Source: Streptomyces olivochromogenes (GTDB lineage: Bacteria > Actinomycetota > Actinomycetes > Streptomycetales > Streptomycetaceae). Taken from it: a stretch of DNA of 64,000 nucleotides. A program made the translations under genes and the position numbers. The notes beneath the pieces are model-generated. The model did no database searches, was not told the DNA's origin, and saw only the letters and a program-made list of their open reading frames with translations. Below, piece by piece: positions 34,830-43,889 of the stretch; the stretch's first letter is position 1, and each line of letters begins with the position of its first letter. Location of the stretch: positions 292,659 through 356,658 of the forward strand of contig NZ_KQ948453.1 in assembly GCF_001514115.1 (NCBI RefSeq), read 5' to 3'.

Positions 34830-34938
34830 CACCCCGTTAGACTCGGCCTTTGGCACCTTTGCGTCCCCGTTTCAGGGACCATGCGTCCCCCGAGTCGGGA
34901 CGGGGACCATCCGCCAGCCAACGGAAGCACGGGAAGAG

Positions 34939-36063
34939 ATGTCGGCACCGAATAAGTCGTACGACCCTGTAGAGGTCGAGGCCTTGAAACCGGAAGAGAT
35001 CGAGCGCATGCGGGACGAGGCGCTCGCCGCCTTCGCGGCCGCCGGTGACCTCGACGCGCTCCAGGAGGCCAAGGTCGCCCACACCGGCGGCACCTCGCCG
35101 CTGGCCCTCGCCAACCGCGAGATCGGCGCCCTGCCCCCGCATGCCAAGGCAGCCGCGGGCAAGCTGGTCGGCCAGGCGCGAGGCGCGGTGAACAAGGCCT
35201 TCGGCGCCCGCCAGGCCGAGCTGGAGGCCGAGCGTGACGCCCGGGTGCTGGTCGAGGAGGCGGTGGACGTCACGCTGCCGTACGACCGCGTACCGGCGGG
35301 CGCCCGCCACCCGCTGACCACCATGATGGAGCGCGTCGCCGACGTCTTCGTGTCCATGGGATACGAGATCGCCGAGGGCCCCGAGGTCGAGGCGGAGTGG
35401 TTCAACTTCGACGCCCTGAACTTCACGCCCGACCACCCGGCCCGGCAGATGCAGGACACCTTCTTCGTGGAGGGCCCGACGGGCGACCACGGCGAGTCCG
35501 GTGTCGTGCTGCGCACCCACACCTCGCCCGTGCAGGCCCGCGCCATGCTGGACCGCGAGCCGCCGGTCTACGTCGTCTGCCCCGGCCGGGTGTTCCGCAC
35601 GGACGAGCTGGACGCCACGCACACCCCGGTCTTCCACCAGATCGAGCTCCTCGCCGTCGACGAGGGCCTGACCATGGCCGACCTCAAGGGCACCCTCGAC
35701 CACATGGTCCAGTCGCTCTTCGGCGCCGACATGAAGACCCGGCTGCGCCCGAACTACTTCCCCTTCACCGAGCCGTCCGCCGAGATGGACATGCTCTGCT
35801 ACGTCTGCAAGGGCGAGTCCGTCGGCAACCCCGACCGCCCCTGCCGGACCTGCTCCTCCGAGGGCTGGATCGAGCTGGGCGGCTGCGGCATGGTCAACCC
35901 GCGGGTGCTGGTCGCCTGCGGCGTCGACCCGGAGAAGTACAGCGGATTCGCCTTCGGGTTCGGCATCGAGCGGATGCTGATGTTCCGCCACAACGTCGAA
36001 GACATGCGAGACATGGTCGAGGGTGACGTCCGGTTCACCCGGCCGTTCGGGATGGAGATCTGA
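34939..36063 (+). CDS. pheS: Phenylalanyl-tRNA synthetase alpha subunit
   Basis: A 374-residue protein. N-terminal coiled coil (residues 1-90), then the class II core: motif 1 region [20 protein letters not shown], motif 2 [29 protein letters not shown] and motif 3 [15 protein letters not shown], with a CxxC...CxxC insert (CYVCKG, CRTC). ATP-dependent charging of tRNA-Phe with pheT as an alpha2beta2 enzyme. ATG 34939 after GGGAAGAG. TGATG overlap with pheT. Confidence 0.95.
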   Translation: MSAPNKSYDPVEVEALKPEEIERMRDEALAAFAAAGDLDALQEAKVAHTGGTSPLALANREIGALPPHAKAAAGKLVGQARGAVNKAFGARQAELEAERDARVLVEEAVDVTLPYDRVPAGARHPLTTMMERVADVFVSMGYEIAEGPEVEAEWFNFDALNFTPDHPARQMQDTFFVEGPTGDHGESGVVLRTHTSPVQARAMLDREPPVYVVCPGRVFRTDELDATHTPVFHQIELLAVDEGLTMADLKGTLDHMVQSLFGADMKTRLRPNYFPFTEPSAEMDMLCYVCKGESVGNPDRPCRTCSSEGWIELGGCGMVNPRVLVACGVDPEKYSGFAFGFGIERMLMFRHNVEDMRDMVEGDVRFTRPFGMEI

Positions 36064-38567
36064 TGCGGGTCCCGCTTTCTTGGCTGCGGGAGTACGTCGA
36101 CCTGCCGGCGACGGAGACCGGCCGCGACGTCCAGGCCAAGCTCATTTCGGCAGGCCTCGAGGTCGAGTCCGTCGAGCAGCTCGGCGCCGACCTCAAGGGC
36201 CCCCTGGTCGTCGGCCAGGTGCAGTCCATCGAGGAGCTGGAGGGCTTCAAGAAGCCCATCCGCTTCTGCCTCGTCGACGTCGGCACCGCCAACGGCACCG
36301 GTGAGCTCCAGGAGATCGTCTGCGGCGCCCGCAACTTCGCCGTCGGTGACAAGGTCGTCGTGGTCCTGCCCGGCGCCGTGCTGCCCGGCAACTTCGCGAT
36401 CGCCGCGCGCCAGACGTACGGCAAGACCTCGCACGGCATGATCTGCTCCGGTGACGAGCTGGGCATGGGTGACGACGGCAGCGGCGGCATCATCGTCCTG
36501 CCGCCGGAGATCGAGGTGGGCACCGACGCGATCGAGCTGCTCCAGCTCGTCGACGAGGTCCTCGACATCGCCGTCACGCCCGACCGCGGCTACGCCCTGT
36601 CGATGCGCGGTGTGGCCCGTGAGGCCGCCATCGCCTACGGCCTGCCGCTGATGGACCCCGCGCTGCTCGACGTACCGGCCCCGAACGCGTTCGGCTACCC
36701 GGTGCGGGTCTCCGACCCGATGGGCTGCGACCGCTTCACCGCGCGGACGGTGACGGGCCTCGACCCCGAGACCCTCTCGCCGATCTGGCTGCGCCGCCGC
36801 CTCCAGAAGGCGGGCATGCGCCCGATCTCGCTCGCCGTCGACATCACCAACTACGTGATGCTGGAGCTCGGCCAGCCCCTGCACGCGTACGACCGCACCC
36901 GCGTCCAGGGCGCGATCGGTGTGCGCCGGGCCGAGCAGGGCGAGAAGCTCACCACCCTCGACGGCGTCACGCGCACGCTGGACGCCGAGGACCTGGTCAT
37001 CACCGACGACCGCGGCCCCATCGGCCTCGCGGGCGTCATGGGTGGCGCGAACACGGAGATCGACGACACCGAGGGCACCACCACCGAGGTCGTCATCGAG
37101 GCCGCGCACTTCGACGCGCTCTCCATCGCCCGCACCGCCCGCCGTCACAAGCTGGCCTCCGAGGCGTCCAAGCGCTTCGAGCGCGGCGTCGACCCGCAGG
37201 CCGCCTCCGCCGCCGCGCAGCGCACGGTCGACCTCCTCGTCCTCCTCGCCGGCGGCACCGCCGACGCCGGGGTCACCGAGGTCATCGCGCCCTCCGCGCC
37301 GCACAGCATCACCATCCCGGCGAACCACCCGGACAAGGTGGCCGGCGTCGACTACGGCCGCGAGACCGTCGTCCGCCGCCTCCAGCAGGTCGGCTGTGAC
37401 GTCTACGGGCAGGACGAGCTGATCGTCACCGTGCCGTCCTGGCGGCCCGACCTGACGGACCCGAACGACCTGGCCGAAGAGGTCATCCGGCTCGAGGGCT
37501 ACGAGAACCTGCCCTCGACCCTGCCGAAGCCCCCCGCGGGCCTGGGCCTGACCGGCCGGCAGCGGCTGCACCGCCGGATCGGCCGCGTGCTGGCCGGCGC
37601 CGGATACGTCGAGGCGCTGAACTACCCGTTCATCGGCGAGCACGTCTTCGACCAGCTCGGCCTCGCCGCCGACGACCCGAAGCGCAAGGTCGTCAAGCTC
37701 GTCAACCCGCTCTCCGACGAGGAGCCCGCGCTCCGTACGACGCTGCTGCCGGGCCTGCTCCACGCCCTGCGCCGCAACGACGGCCGCGGCAGCCACGACC
37801 TGGCGCTCTTCGAGACCGGCCTGGTCTTCCAGCCGCAGGACGAACTGCGCGTCGCGGGCCGCCTGCCCGTCGACCACCGTCCCACCGACGAGGAGATCGC
37901 GTCCCTCACGGCCGCGCTCCCCGTCCAGCCCCGGCACGCCGCCGTCGTCCTCGCGGGCGCTCGCGAGCAGGCCGGCTGGTGGGGCAAGGGCCGCCCGGCC
38001 GACTGGGCCGACGCGATCGAGGCCGCGCGCTCGCTGGCCCGCGAGGCGGGGACCGAACTCCTCGTCCGCTCCGGCCAGTACGGGCCGTGGCACCCGGGCC
38101 GCTGCGCCGAACTGGCCGTCGTCGTCGACGGCCAGGAGAAGGTCATCGGGTACGCCGGTGAGCTGCACCCCGGCGTCCTGAAGACCCTGGGTCTGCCCGC
38201 GCGCACCTGTGCGATGGAGCTCGACCTGGACGCGCTGGAGCAGGCGAGCGCGGGCCTCCCCAAGGGCCCGAAGATCTCGACCTTCCCGGTCGCCACCCAG
38301 GACGTGGCCCTGGTCGTCGACAAGACCGTCCCGCACGTGGACGTCGAGGCGGCGCTGCGCGAGGGCGCGGGTGAACTCCTGGAGTCCATCCGGCTGTTCG
38401 ACGTCTACGAGAACGGTGAGCAGCTCGGCGAGGGCAAGAAGTCCCTGGCCTACGCGCTGCGGTTCCGCGCCGACGACCGCACGCTGACCGTCGACGAGGC
38501 CTCCGCGGCGCGTGACGTGGCCGTGGCGCTCGCCGCTGAGCGCACGGGGGCGGTGTTGCGGAGCTAG
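36063..38567 (+). CDS. pheT: Phenylalanyl-tRNA synthetase beta subunit
   Basis: An 834-residue protein. N-terminal tRNA-binding (EMAP-like) domain (about 40-150, [24 protein letters not shown]), B3/4 editing domain (about 210-380), B5 domain (about 405-475), class II-like core (about 500-690), and a C-terminal ferredoxin-fold anticodon-binding domain (about 740-834, [18 protein letters not shown]). Full length and co-translated with pheS. Confidence 0.95.
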   Translation: MRVPLSWLREYVDLPATETGRDVQAKLISAGLEVESVEQLGADLKGPLVVGQVQSIEELEGFKKPIRFCLVDVGTANGTGELQEIVCGARNFAVGDKVVVVLPGAVLPGNFAIAARQTYGKTSHGMICSGDELGMGDDGSGGIIVLPPEIEVGTDAIELLQLVDEVLDIAVTPDRGYALSMRGVAREAAIAYGLPLMDPALLDVPAPNAFGYPVRVSDPMGCDRFTARTVTGLDPETLSPIWLRRRLQKAGMRPISLAVDITNYVMLELGQPLHAYDRTRVQGAIGVRRAEQGEKLTTLDGVTRTLDAEDLVITDDRGPIGLAGVMGGANTEIDDTEGTTTEVVIEAAHFDALSIARTARRHKLASEASKRFERGVDPQAASAAAQRTVDLLVLLAGGTADAGVTEVIAPSAPHSITIPANHPDKVAGVDYGRETVVRRLQQVGCDVYGQDELIVTVPSWRPDLTDPNDLAEEVIRLEGYENLPSTLPKPPAGLGLTGRQRLHRRIGRVLAGAGYVEALNYPFIGEHVFDQLGLAADDPKRKVVKLVNPLSDEEPALRTTLLPGLLHALRRNDGRGSHDLALFETGLVFQPQDELRVAGRLPVDHRPTDEEIASLTAALPVQPRHAAVVLAGAREQAGWWGKGRPADWADAIEAARSLAREAGTELLVRSGQYGPWHPGRCAELAVVVDGQEKVIGYAGELHPGVLKTLGLPARTCAMELDLDALEQASAGLPKGPKISTFPVATQDVALVVDKTVPHVDVEAALREGAGELLESIRLFDVYENGEQLGEGKKSLAYALRFRADDRTLTVDEASAARDVAVALAAERTGAVLRS

Positions 38568-38610
38568 CTCCGTCGGCAGTGCCGGGGAACTGCGGGTTGT
38601 CCTTCGGCCG

Positions 38611-38660
38611 CGCGTATGTCGTGGCTGGGCGCGCAGTTCCCCGCGCCCCTTTCGGGGCGC
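38611..38660. repeat. Dispersed Streptomyces intergenic repeat, copy 3 (inverted)
   Basis: Read on the minus strand: GAAAGGGGCGCGGGGAACTG, then CGCGCCCAGCCACGAC, the same element as at 14498 and 27041. CGCCCC-TTT-GGGGCG-like pairing near 38643-38658 may terminate pheT. Confidence 0.7.
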
Positions 38661-38673
38661 TTTCCCCCGGCCG

Positions 38674-38691
38674 ACCTGCATAAATGCAGGT
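38674..38691. promoter_or_regulatory. Perfect 18-bp palindrome upstream of the phosphatase gene
   Basis: ACCTGCAT-AA-ATGCAGGT, 134 bp before the likely start of the SpoIIE-type gene. AT-rich centre and perfect arms mark it as a protein-binding site. TGCAT/ATGCA arms resemble ArgR-type boxes, but the spacing differs from the argC box in this window. Confidence 0.55.
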
Positions 38692-38824
38692 GTCCGAAGC
38701 TGTGTCACTCATTCGGGTGGCAAGTCGGGGCGATCTGGCCCGATCGGGGCATGCGGTCGACAGAATCGGACCGGCCTCTTGGAGGTCGTCTGCGCTGTCA
38801 GGGCCTATTGGGGGGCCAATCGGC

Positions 38825-40087
38825 ATGATCCGTATCAAGGCTGGGGCTCCCCGCAGGGCGACGTCCCGGACGAATTCGCGGGGGCCGGCCCGAGTGGGCC
38901 TCCGGGCGCGACCCCGGGGGAGCGGTCTGCGGGCCGGGCTCGTCCGGGCGGTGAGCCGGGGTGGACCGCGCGTGCGACCGGCCCGGACGGTCCACGTCGG
39001 CGGTCCGCCGGACGGCCTCGACCGCACGGTGCGCCGGGCCGAGCGGCGGACCCTGCGGCGGGTACTGAGCCTGGGGCTGCCCACCGCCTGGGGCGCGTTT
39101 GCCATCACGTACAGAATGACCTGCCCGCTCGCCCAGCGGGACGGGCTGGAGGCGCGGATCGTCACCAGCGCCGTCTTCTTCGCCGTCGGCACCGGGCTGA
39201 TCCTCCACGTCAGACGGGCGCTGCTGCGGGAGCTGAGGCAGATCCGCGAGGTCGCGGGCGCCGCCCAGAGCGTGCTGCTTCGACCGCTGCCTCCGCGCAT
39301 CGACGGCCTCAACATCGCCGCGGCCCAGCTCTCCGCCGACCATGGCGCGAACATCGGCGGCGACCTGTACGAGGTGATCGCCACCGAGCACGGTGTACGG
39401 GTCGTCATGGGCGATGTGCGCGGACACGGCCTCGGCGCCATCGGAACCGTCGCCGCCGTCCTCGGCAGTTTCCGCGAGGCCGTGCACGACGAACCCGAAC
39501 TCGATTGTGTGCTCCGGCGGCTGGAACGCGCCCTGGCCCGGCATCTGCGGGAGCGGGCGCGCGCCGAACACCCCTCGGCGGGGCCGGAACCCGACAGTCT
39601 GGTCGCCGAGGAGTTCGTCACCGTACTGCTCCTGGAGATCCGTCGTGACGGCGAGGTGTACGCCCTCAACTGCGGTCACCCGTCGCCGTACCTGCTCGGC
39701 GCCGGTCGTGTGGAACCACTCACGGGAGCCGAACCGCTGCCCCCGCTAGGCCCGTTCCCGCTCCCCGCCGAACTGGCGGCCAGCCGGTGCGGCCGACTCC
39801 TCCCCGGCGAGGCCCTGTTCCTGCACACCGACGGAGTGGAGGACGCCCGTGACCCCCACGGCCGCTTCTTCCCACTGCCCGCCACCCTGAGCAGAGCTGT
39901 CCGCGTCCAGCCGCTCTCACCCCAGTCCGTCCTGCGCACCGTCTTCACCGACCTGCTCCGCCACAGTGGCGGCAGGCCGGCGGATGACGTGGCCGTCCTG
40001 ATCCTCCGGAACGACCGCAGCCGGGTCGCTCCGACGCAGCAGGGCCACTCCGTGGCGCAGCACGTCACGCGAGCGCAAGGTTCTTAG
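38825..40087 (+). CDS. Membrane SpoIIE/PP2C-type phosphatase
   Basis: A 420-residue protein. Residues 1-75 are Arg-rich and disordered; two membrane segments at about 80-100 and 112-135 (FAITYRM; IVTSAVFFAVGTGLIL); then a PP2C/SpoIIE phosphatase domain with GGDLYEVIATE, VMGDVRGHGLGAIG, NCGHPSPYLL and LFLHTDGVEDARD, all metal-binding Asp positions present. ATG 38825 is chosen; an ATG inside the palindrome at 38684 would add 47 atypical residues. Likely dephosphorylates an anti-sigma antagonist; no partner is adjacent. Confidence 0.8.
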   Translation: MIRIKAGAPRRATSRTNSRGPARVGLRARPRGSGLRAGLVRAVSRGGPRVRPARTVHVGGPPDGLDRTVRRAERRTLRRVLSLGLPTAWGAFAITYRMTCPLAQRDGLEARIVTSAVFFAVGTGLILHVRRALLRELRQIREVAGAAQSVLLRPLPPRIDGLNIAAAQLSADHGANIGGDLYEVIATEHGVRVVMGDVRGHGLGAIGTVAAVLGSFREAVHDEPELDCVLRRLERALARHLRERARAEHPSAGPEPDSLVAEEFVTVLLLEIRRDGEVYALNCGHPSPYLLGAGRVEPLTGAEPLPPLGPFPLPAELAASRCGRLLPGEALFLHTDGVEDARDPHGRFFPLPATLSRAVRVQPLSPQSVLRTVFTDLLRHSGGRPADDVAVLILRNDRSRVAPTQQGHSVAQHVTRAQGS

Positions 40088-40225
40088 GGGCGCGGGGACA
40101 CACAACCCGCAGTGACCCCGCTCAACCGGCGGGGCCGAGCCGCCGCACTGTACGAGGGGGAGCCGGCGGCCCGGCCGGCCTCTTGCGAGGCATTTCAGTC
40201 AACCGGTAAGGAACTCTGCGCGACA

Positions 40226-40273
40226 GTGTGCACACGGTACGGATACGGGCATTCGGTTCACACCCCGTGTGAA
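40226..40273. promoter_or_regulatory. Two dyads before the TPR regulator
   Basis: GTGTGCACAC (40226-40235) and TTCACAC-CCC-GTGTGAA (40257-40273) are both perfect and share GTGTG/CACAC half-sites. A -10-like TACTCT lies at about 40303. They are about 72 bp before the regulator start, consistent with autoregulation. Confidence 0.5.
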
Positions 40274-40344
40274 GGGGGACCCACAAGTACAGGGGACGGA
40301 TTACTCTGACCGCACTGTCGCCACCGAGCCATCCGGGGGCCCGA

Positions 40345-41685
40345 ATGCAGCCCAACACTCTGCTCGACGCGATACTCGACGAGGCCGGCGTCTCGCACGC
40401 CGGACTCGCCGCGCATGTCAACCAGGCGGGGAGGGCACGCGGCCTCGCGCTGAGATACGAACACACGGCGGTGGCACGGTGGTTGAAGGGCCAACGCCCG
40501 CGCGGCCAGGTGCCCGACCTGATCTGCGAAGTGCTCGCGGGGCGCCTGCACCGGCCCGTCACCCTGGACGACATCGGCCTCGGCGTGCCCGGCGAGTCGT
40601 CGGCCCCGCACGGCACCTCGCTCTCCGGTTTCGTGGAGCGCGCCACCGCCCTGTGGCGCTCCGACGAACAGCAGCGCCCGCATCTCCTCGGGGCCCCGGC
40701 CGTCACCGGAACGCCCGCCGTGATGCCCGTGTGGGAGTGGGAGAACCCGCCCGAGGACGTGGACGTCTCACGCGGCGGCCGCCACCACGTGAGCATGGCC
40801 GACATCGAGATGCTGCGCGCGGCCCGCGCCCACTACGAGCAGATGTACCGCAAGGCCGGCGGGGTGGCGACCCGCAGCCGGATCGTGGGTTTCCTCAACG
40901 CGGAGACCGCGCCCCTGCTGCGCGGCAGCTACCCCGACGCCACCGGCCGCCAACTCCACCGTGCGACGGGCGGCCTCGTCGCCATCGCGGGGATCTGCGC
41001 CTACGACTCCGACGCGCACGGGCTCGCCCAGCGCTACTTCCACCAGGCGCTGAGGCTGGCGAAGGCCAGCGGGGACCGGGGTCTTGGGGCGTACGTCATA
41101 GCCCTGCTGGTCAACCAGGCACTGTTCATGCGCGAGCACCGGCAGGCCGTCGCCTTCGCGGAGGCCGCGCTGCGCGCCGCCGGGCGGCACATCACCCCGG
41201 CGCTCGCCTCGGACCTCTACGCCATGCAGGCGAAGGCGTACGCACACCTCGGCGACGGCAGCAGTGCGCTGTCCTGCATCCGGCGTGCCGAACAGGCCGC
41301 CGAGCGCATCCGGCGCGGTTATGAACCGGACGAGACCGGCTATGTCCAGCCCGGTCTGGTCAACGTACAGGTGGCGGAGGCACTGCTGAGCCTCGGTGAC
41401 CTGGTGGCCGCCGCGGCGCACGCCGAGGCGGCCGTGGACACTCCGGCGCACGACCGGGGGCGCGTGCACCGTCTCGCGATGCTCAGTCAGATCGAGCTGC
41501 GGCAGGGGAATGCCGACAAGGCGGTGGCCACCGCCGTCCAAATGGCCGAGCAGGCCCGGGGAATGGAGTCCCAGCGGCTGCGCGACAGACTGCGCGCGGT
41601 ACGCGAACACCTGGTGCGCAGCGGCTGTGCGGGTACGGCCGAGGCCGCCGAACTCATCGACGGAGCACTGCGCGTACCGCTGTAG
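40345..41685 (+). CDS. HTH-TPR transcriptional regulator (NsdA/NsdB-like)
   Basis: A 446-residue protein. N-terminal helix-turn-helix-like region with HVNQAGRARGLALRYEHTAV and ARWLKGQRPRG, typical of Streptomyces regulators of the NsdA/NsdB group. From about residue 150 a series of TPR-like helices (YFHQALRLAKASGDRGLGAY; AVAFAEAALRAAGRH; AYAHLGDGSSALSCIRRAEQ). Such proteins influence development and secondary metabolism; the exact role here is unknown. NUDIX gene follows on the same strand. Confidence 0.7.
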   Translation: MQPNTLLDAILDEAGVSHAGLAAHVNQAGRARGLALRYEHTAVARWLKGQRPRGQVPDLICEVLAGRLHRPVTLDDIGLGVPGESSAPHGTSLSGFVERATALWRSDEQQRPHLLGAPAVTGTPAVMPVWEWENPPEDVDVSRGGRHHVSMADIEMLRAARAHYEQMYRKAGGVATRSRIVGFLNAETAPLLRGSYPDATGRQLHRATGGLVAIAGICAYDSDAHGLAQRYFHQALRLAKASGDRGLGAYVIALLVNQALFMREHRQAVAFAEAALRAAGRHITPALASDLYAMQAKAYAHLGDGSSALSCIRRAEQAAERIRRGYEPDETGYVQPGLVNVQVAEALLSLGDLVAAAAHAEAAVDTPAHDRGRVHRLAMLSQIELRQGNADKAVATAVQMAEQARGMESQRLRDRLRAVREHLVRSGCAGTAEAAELIDGALRVPL

Positions 41686-41792
41686 ACCACCAAGTCCCGC
41701 CGCCGCACCGTGCACTGTGCGCTGCTGTGCGCCTGCTGTCAGGACGCTCCTGCTGCGATATTGCCATCTACTCGGCGGAAGGTGGCAGAACC

Positions 41793-42368
41793 GTGCAGTG
41801 GACGAAACAGAACGAACAAACTGTGTACGCAAACCGCTGGTTCAGCGTCAATCTCGCAGATGTCGAGCTGCCGGACGGTCGGCACCTCGATCACTTCTTG
41901 ATACGGCTGCGTCCCGTGGCCGTGGCCACGGTGGTGAACGAGGCCAATGAGGTGCTGCTCCTGTGGCGGCACCGCTTCATCACCGACAGCTGGGGCTGGG
42001 AACTCGCGGCGGGCGTCGTCGAGGACGGCGAGGACATCGCCGTCGCGGCGGCCCGCGAACTCGAGGAGGAGACCGGCTGGCGACCGGGACCCCTGCGCCA
42101 TCTGATGAGCGTCGAGCCCTCCAACGGGCTCACCGACGCCCGGCACCACATCTTCTGGGCCGACGAAGGCGCGTACATCGGACACCCCGTGGACGACTTC
42201 GAGTCCGACCGTCGGGAATGGGTTCCCCTCAAGCTCGTCCCCGACATGGTCGCCCGCGGCGAGGTCCCGGCCGCCAATATGGCTGCCGCGCTACTCCTCC
42301 TGCATCACCTCAGGCTCGGGCAGGACGCGTTGCCCCGGTCCATCCCCCCACGGCGTCCTGAGCGTTAG
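41793..42368 (+). CDS. NUDIX hydrolase
   Basis: A 191-residue protein with a complete Nudix box GVVEDGEDIAVAAARELEEE followed by TGW (G-x5-E-x7-REUxEExGU). ADP-ribose-pyrophosphatase-like layout. GTG 41793 chosen for GGAAGGTGG 7 bp upstream and the N terminus MQWTKQNEQTVYANRW. It cleaves nucleoside diphosphates linked to another moiety; substrate unknown. Its 3' end overlaps the convergent small gene by 4 bp. Confidence 0.85.
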   Translation: MQWTKQNEQTVYANRWFSVNLADVELPDGRHLDHFLIRLRPVAVATVVNEANEVLLLWRHRFITDSWGWELAAGVVEDGEDIAVAAARELEEETGWRPGPLRHLMSVEPSNGLTDARHHIFWADEGAYIGHPVDDFESDRREWVPLKLVPDMVARGEVPAANMAAALLLLHHLRLGQDALPRSIPPRRPER

Positions 42369-42622
42369 TGCCCGAGAGCCTGCCAGACCGCCACGGCGAG
42401 TGCGCCCACGGCCGTGAGGGCCGCGATCGCGGGCAATGGCCAGCGGGTGTGTTCCAGGGCGACGACCCGTGCGCTCAGGTCGTCGAGCTCCTTGGCGGTC
42501 TGTTCGGCGCGGTGACTGAGCAGGGCATGCCCTCCCTCGACGCGTGCGTATGCCACGTCGAGGCGACGGCGTAACTCTGCGAGTTCTCCATGGACCACGG
42601 GATGCTCCGGGTCGGCGGTCAC
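42365..42622 (-). CDS. Small coiled-coil protein with C-terminal membrane anchor
   Basis: An 85-residue protein. GTG 42622 is preferred: GGAAAGGAG sits 7 bp upstream. Residues 10-60 are a charged coiled coil (ELAELRRRLDVAYARVEGGH, AEQTAKELDDLSARV), and residues 66-84 a membrane segment (PAIAALTAVGALAVAVW). Tail-anchored architecture; function unknown. Promoter should lie at about 42640-42720. Confidence 0.6.
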   Translation of the reverse strand: MTADPEHPVVHGELAELRRRLDVAYARVEGGHALLSHRAEQTAKELDDLSARVVALEHTRWPLPAIAALTAVGALAVAVWQALGH

Positions 42623-42750
42623 GGGTCCGCTCCTTTCCGTAGTCGTCACATCCCTTGGATGCGCACGGAAAGTCAACTCGCCTGGTGGACACGTGGGGAG
42701 CGTGTGCGAGGGGCATATGCGAGCCCGGCGCGCACACGGCGTGTGAATGG

Positions 42751-42786
42751 CGCGGGCCCGACACCGAAAGGGGTGCCGGGCCCGCG
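42751..42786 (-). terminator. Strong hairpin between the small gene and hbd
   Basis: CGCGGGCCCG / CGGGCCCGCG outer stem of 10 bp, A-C mismatch, inner CACC / GGTG, loop GAAAGG. It lies 62 bp downstream of the 3-hydroxybutyryl-CoA dehydrogenase stop and probably terminates it. Confidence 0.75.
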
Positions 42787-42800
42787 TGTGCCTGAGTTTC

Positions 42801-42854
42801 ACCGTACGTAATCAGGCGACGGTACGAAAGGGGGCGACCGTACGCAATCAGGCG
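42801..42854. repeat. 18-bp direct repeat including the hbd stop codon
   Basis: ACCGTACGTAATCAGGCG (42801-42818) and ACCGTACGCAATCAGGCG (42837-42854) differ at one base and are 36 bp apart. The second copy contains the end of the hbd coding sequence, so the first is a duplicated 3' end. Confidence 0.75.
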
Positions 42855-43708
42855 TAGGTGTAGAAGCCCGAGCCGGACTTCCGGCCGAGCCGGCCCGCGT
42901 CCACCATGCGCTGGAGCAGCGGGGGAGCGGCGTACAGCGGCTCCTTGTACTCCTCGTACATCGAGTAGGCGACCGAGGCCACCGTGTCCAGGCCGATCAG
43001 GTCGGAGAGCTTGAGCGGGCCCATCGGGTGGGCGCAGCCCATCTCCATGCCGTTGTCGATGTCCTCGCGGCTGGCGATGCCCGACTCGAACATCCGGATC
43101 GCGGAGAGCAGATACGGGATCAGCAGCGCGTTGACGACGAACCCGGAGCGGTCCTGGGCGCGGATCGCGTGCTTTCCGAGGGCCTTCTCGGCGAACAGCT
43201 GAGCCCGGCCGAGGGTGCCCTCGGAGGTGGTCAGCGCCGGGATCAGCTCGACGAGCTGCTGCACCGGAGCCGGGTTGAAGAAGTGGATGCCGACGACCTG
43301 GTCGGGGCGCGAGGTGGCGACCGCGAGGCGCACCAGCGGGATGGAGGAGGTGTTGGAGGCGAGGATCGCGTCCTGCCGGGTCACCACCTGGTCGAGCACC
43401 TGGAAGATCTCGGTCTTCACCTGCTCGTTCTCGACGACCGCCTCGATCACCAGATCGCGGTCGGCGAACTCGCCGAGGTCGGTGGTGAAGCTGAGCCGCT
43501 CCTGGGTGGCGGTGAGCTCGTCCGCGGAGATCTTTCCGCGCTCGGCGGCCTTGGTGAGGGAGTTGAACAGCCGGGTACGGCCGATCTCCAGGGCCTCACC
43601 GGTGGTCTCGGCGACCTTGACGTCGAGACCGGCGCGGGCGCAGACCTCGGCGATGCCCGCTCCCATCTGGCCGCAGCCCACCACTCCGACGCGTTCGATG
43701 TCGGTCAC
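42848..43708 (-). CDS. 3-hydroxybutyryl-CoA dehydrogenase
   Basis: A 286-residue protein. NAD-binding GVVGCGQMGAGIAEVCARAG at the N terminus, then AVVENEQVKTEIF, ASNTSSIPL, GIHFFNPAPVQQLVELI with the catalytic His, and RSGFVVNALLIPYL. Full length for the FadB/HbdA family. Reversible oxidation of 3-hydroxybutyryl-CoA in fatty-acid or polyhydroxybutyrate metabolism. Transcribed away from the glycosidase gene. Confidence 0.9.
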   Translation of the reverse strand: MTDIERVGVVGCGQMGAGIAEVCARAGLDVKVAETTGEALEIGRTRLFNSLTKAAERGKISADELTATQERLSFTTDLGEFADRDLVIEAVVENEQVKTEIFQVLDQVVTRQDAILASNTSSIPLVRLAVATSRPDQVVGIHFFNPAPVQQLVELIPALTTSEGTLGRAQLFAEKALGKHAIRAQDRSGFVVNALLIPYLLSAIRMFESGIASREDIDNGMEMGCAHPMGPLKLSDLIGLDTVASVAYSMYEEYKEPLYAAPPLLQRMVDAGRLGRKSGSGFYTYA

Positions 43709-43770
43709 ATCGTCCCCTTCGCTGATCTACGGCTGTCGCAGGGCCCCCGTTGTTCGGTGCCTGCTCCGAT

Positions 43771-43790
43771 CGTGCACGTCCCGTGCACGT
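43771..43790. promoter_or_regulatory. Paired CGTGCACGT palindromes
   Basis: Two identical 9-bp palindromes, CGTGCACGT at 43771-43779 and 43782-43790, spaced 11 bp (one helical turn), in the spacer between hbd and the glycosidase gene. Likely a cooperative operator for one or both genes. Confidence 0.55.
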
Positions 43791-43889
43791 TACTCCGAAG
43801 TATCGATGATCGATCGCCCGGGTGGGGCATGCTGGCCGAGGAGACGATCCGTGACCGGACGGATCCGGAGCGTGGAGGAGCGGGGCGCA

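Noticed and set aside
35799..38708. A 969-codon minus-strand frame opposite pheS-pheT
   Set aside because: It is the antisense shadow of two unmistakable essential genes.
38684..38824. Upstream ATG 38684 for the phosphatase
   Set aside because: It lies inside the 18-bp palindrome, lacks a ribosome site and adds 47 residues unlike the rest of the protein.
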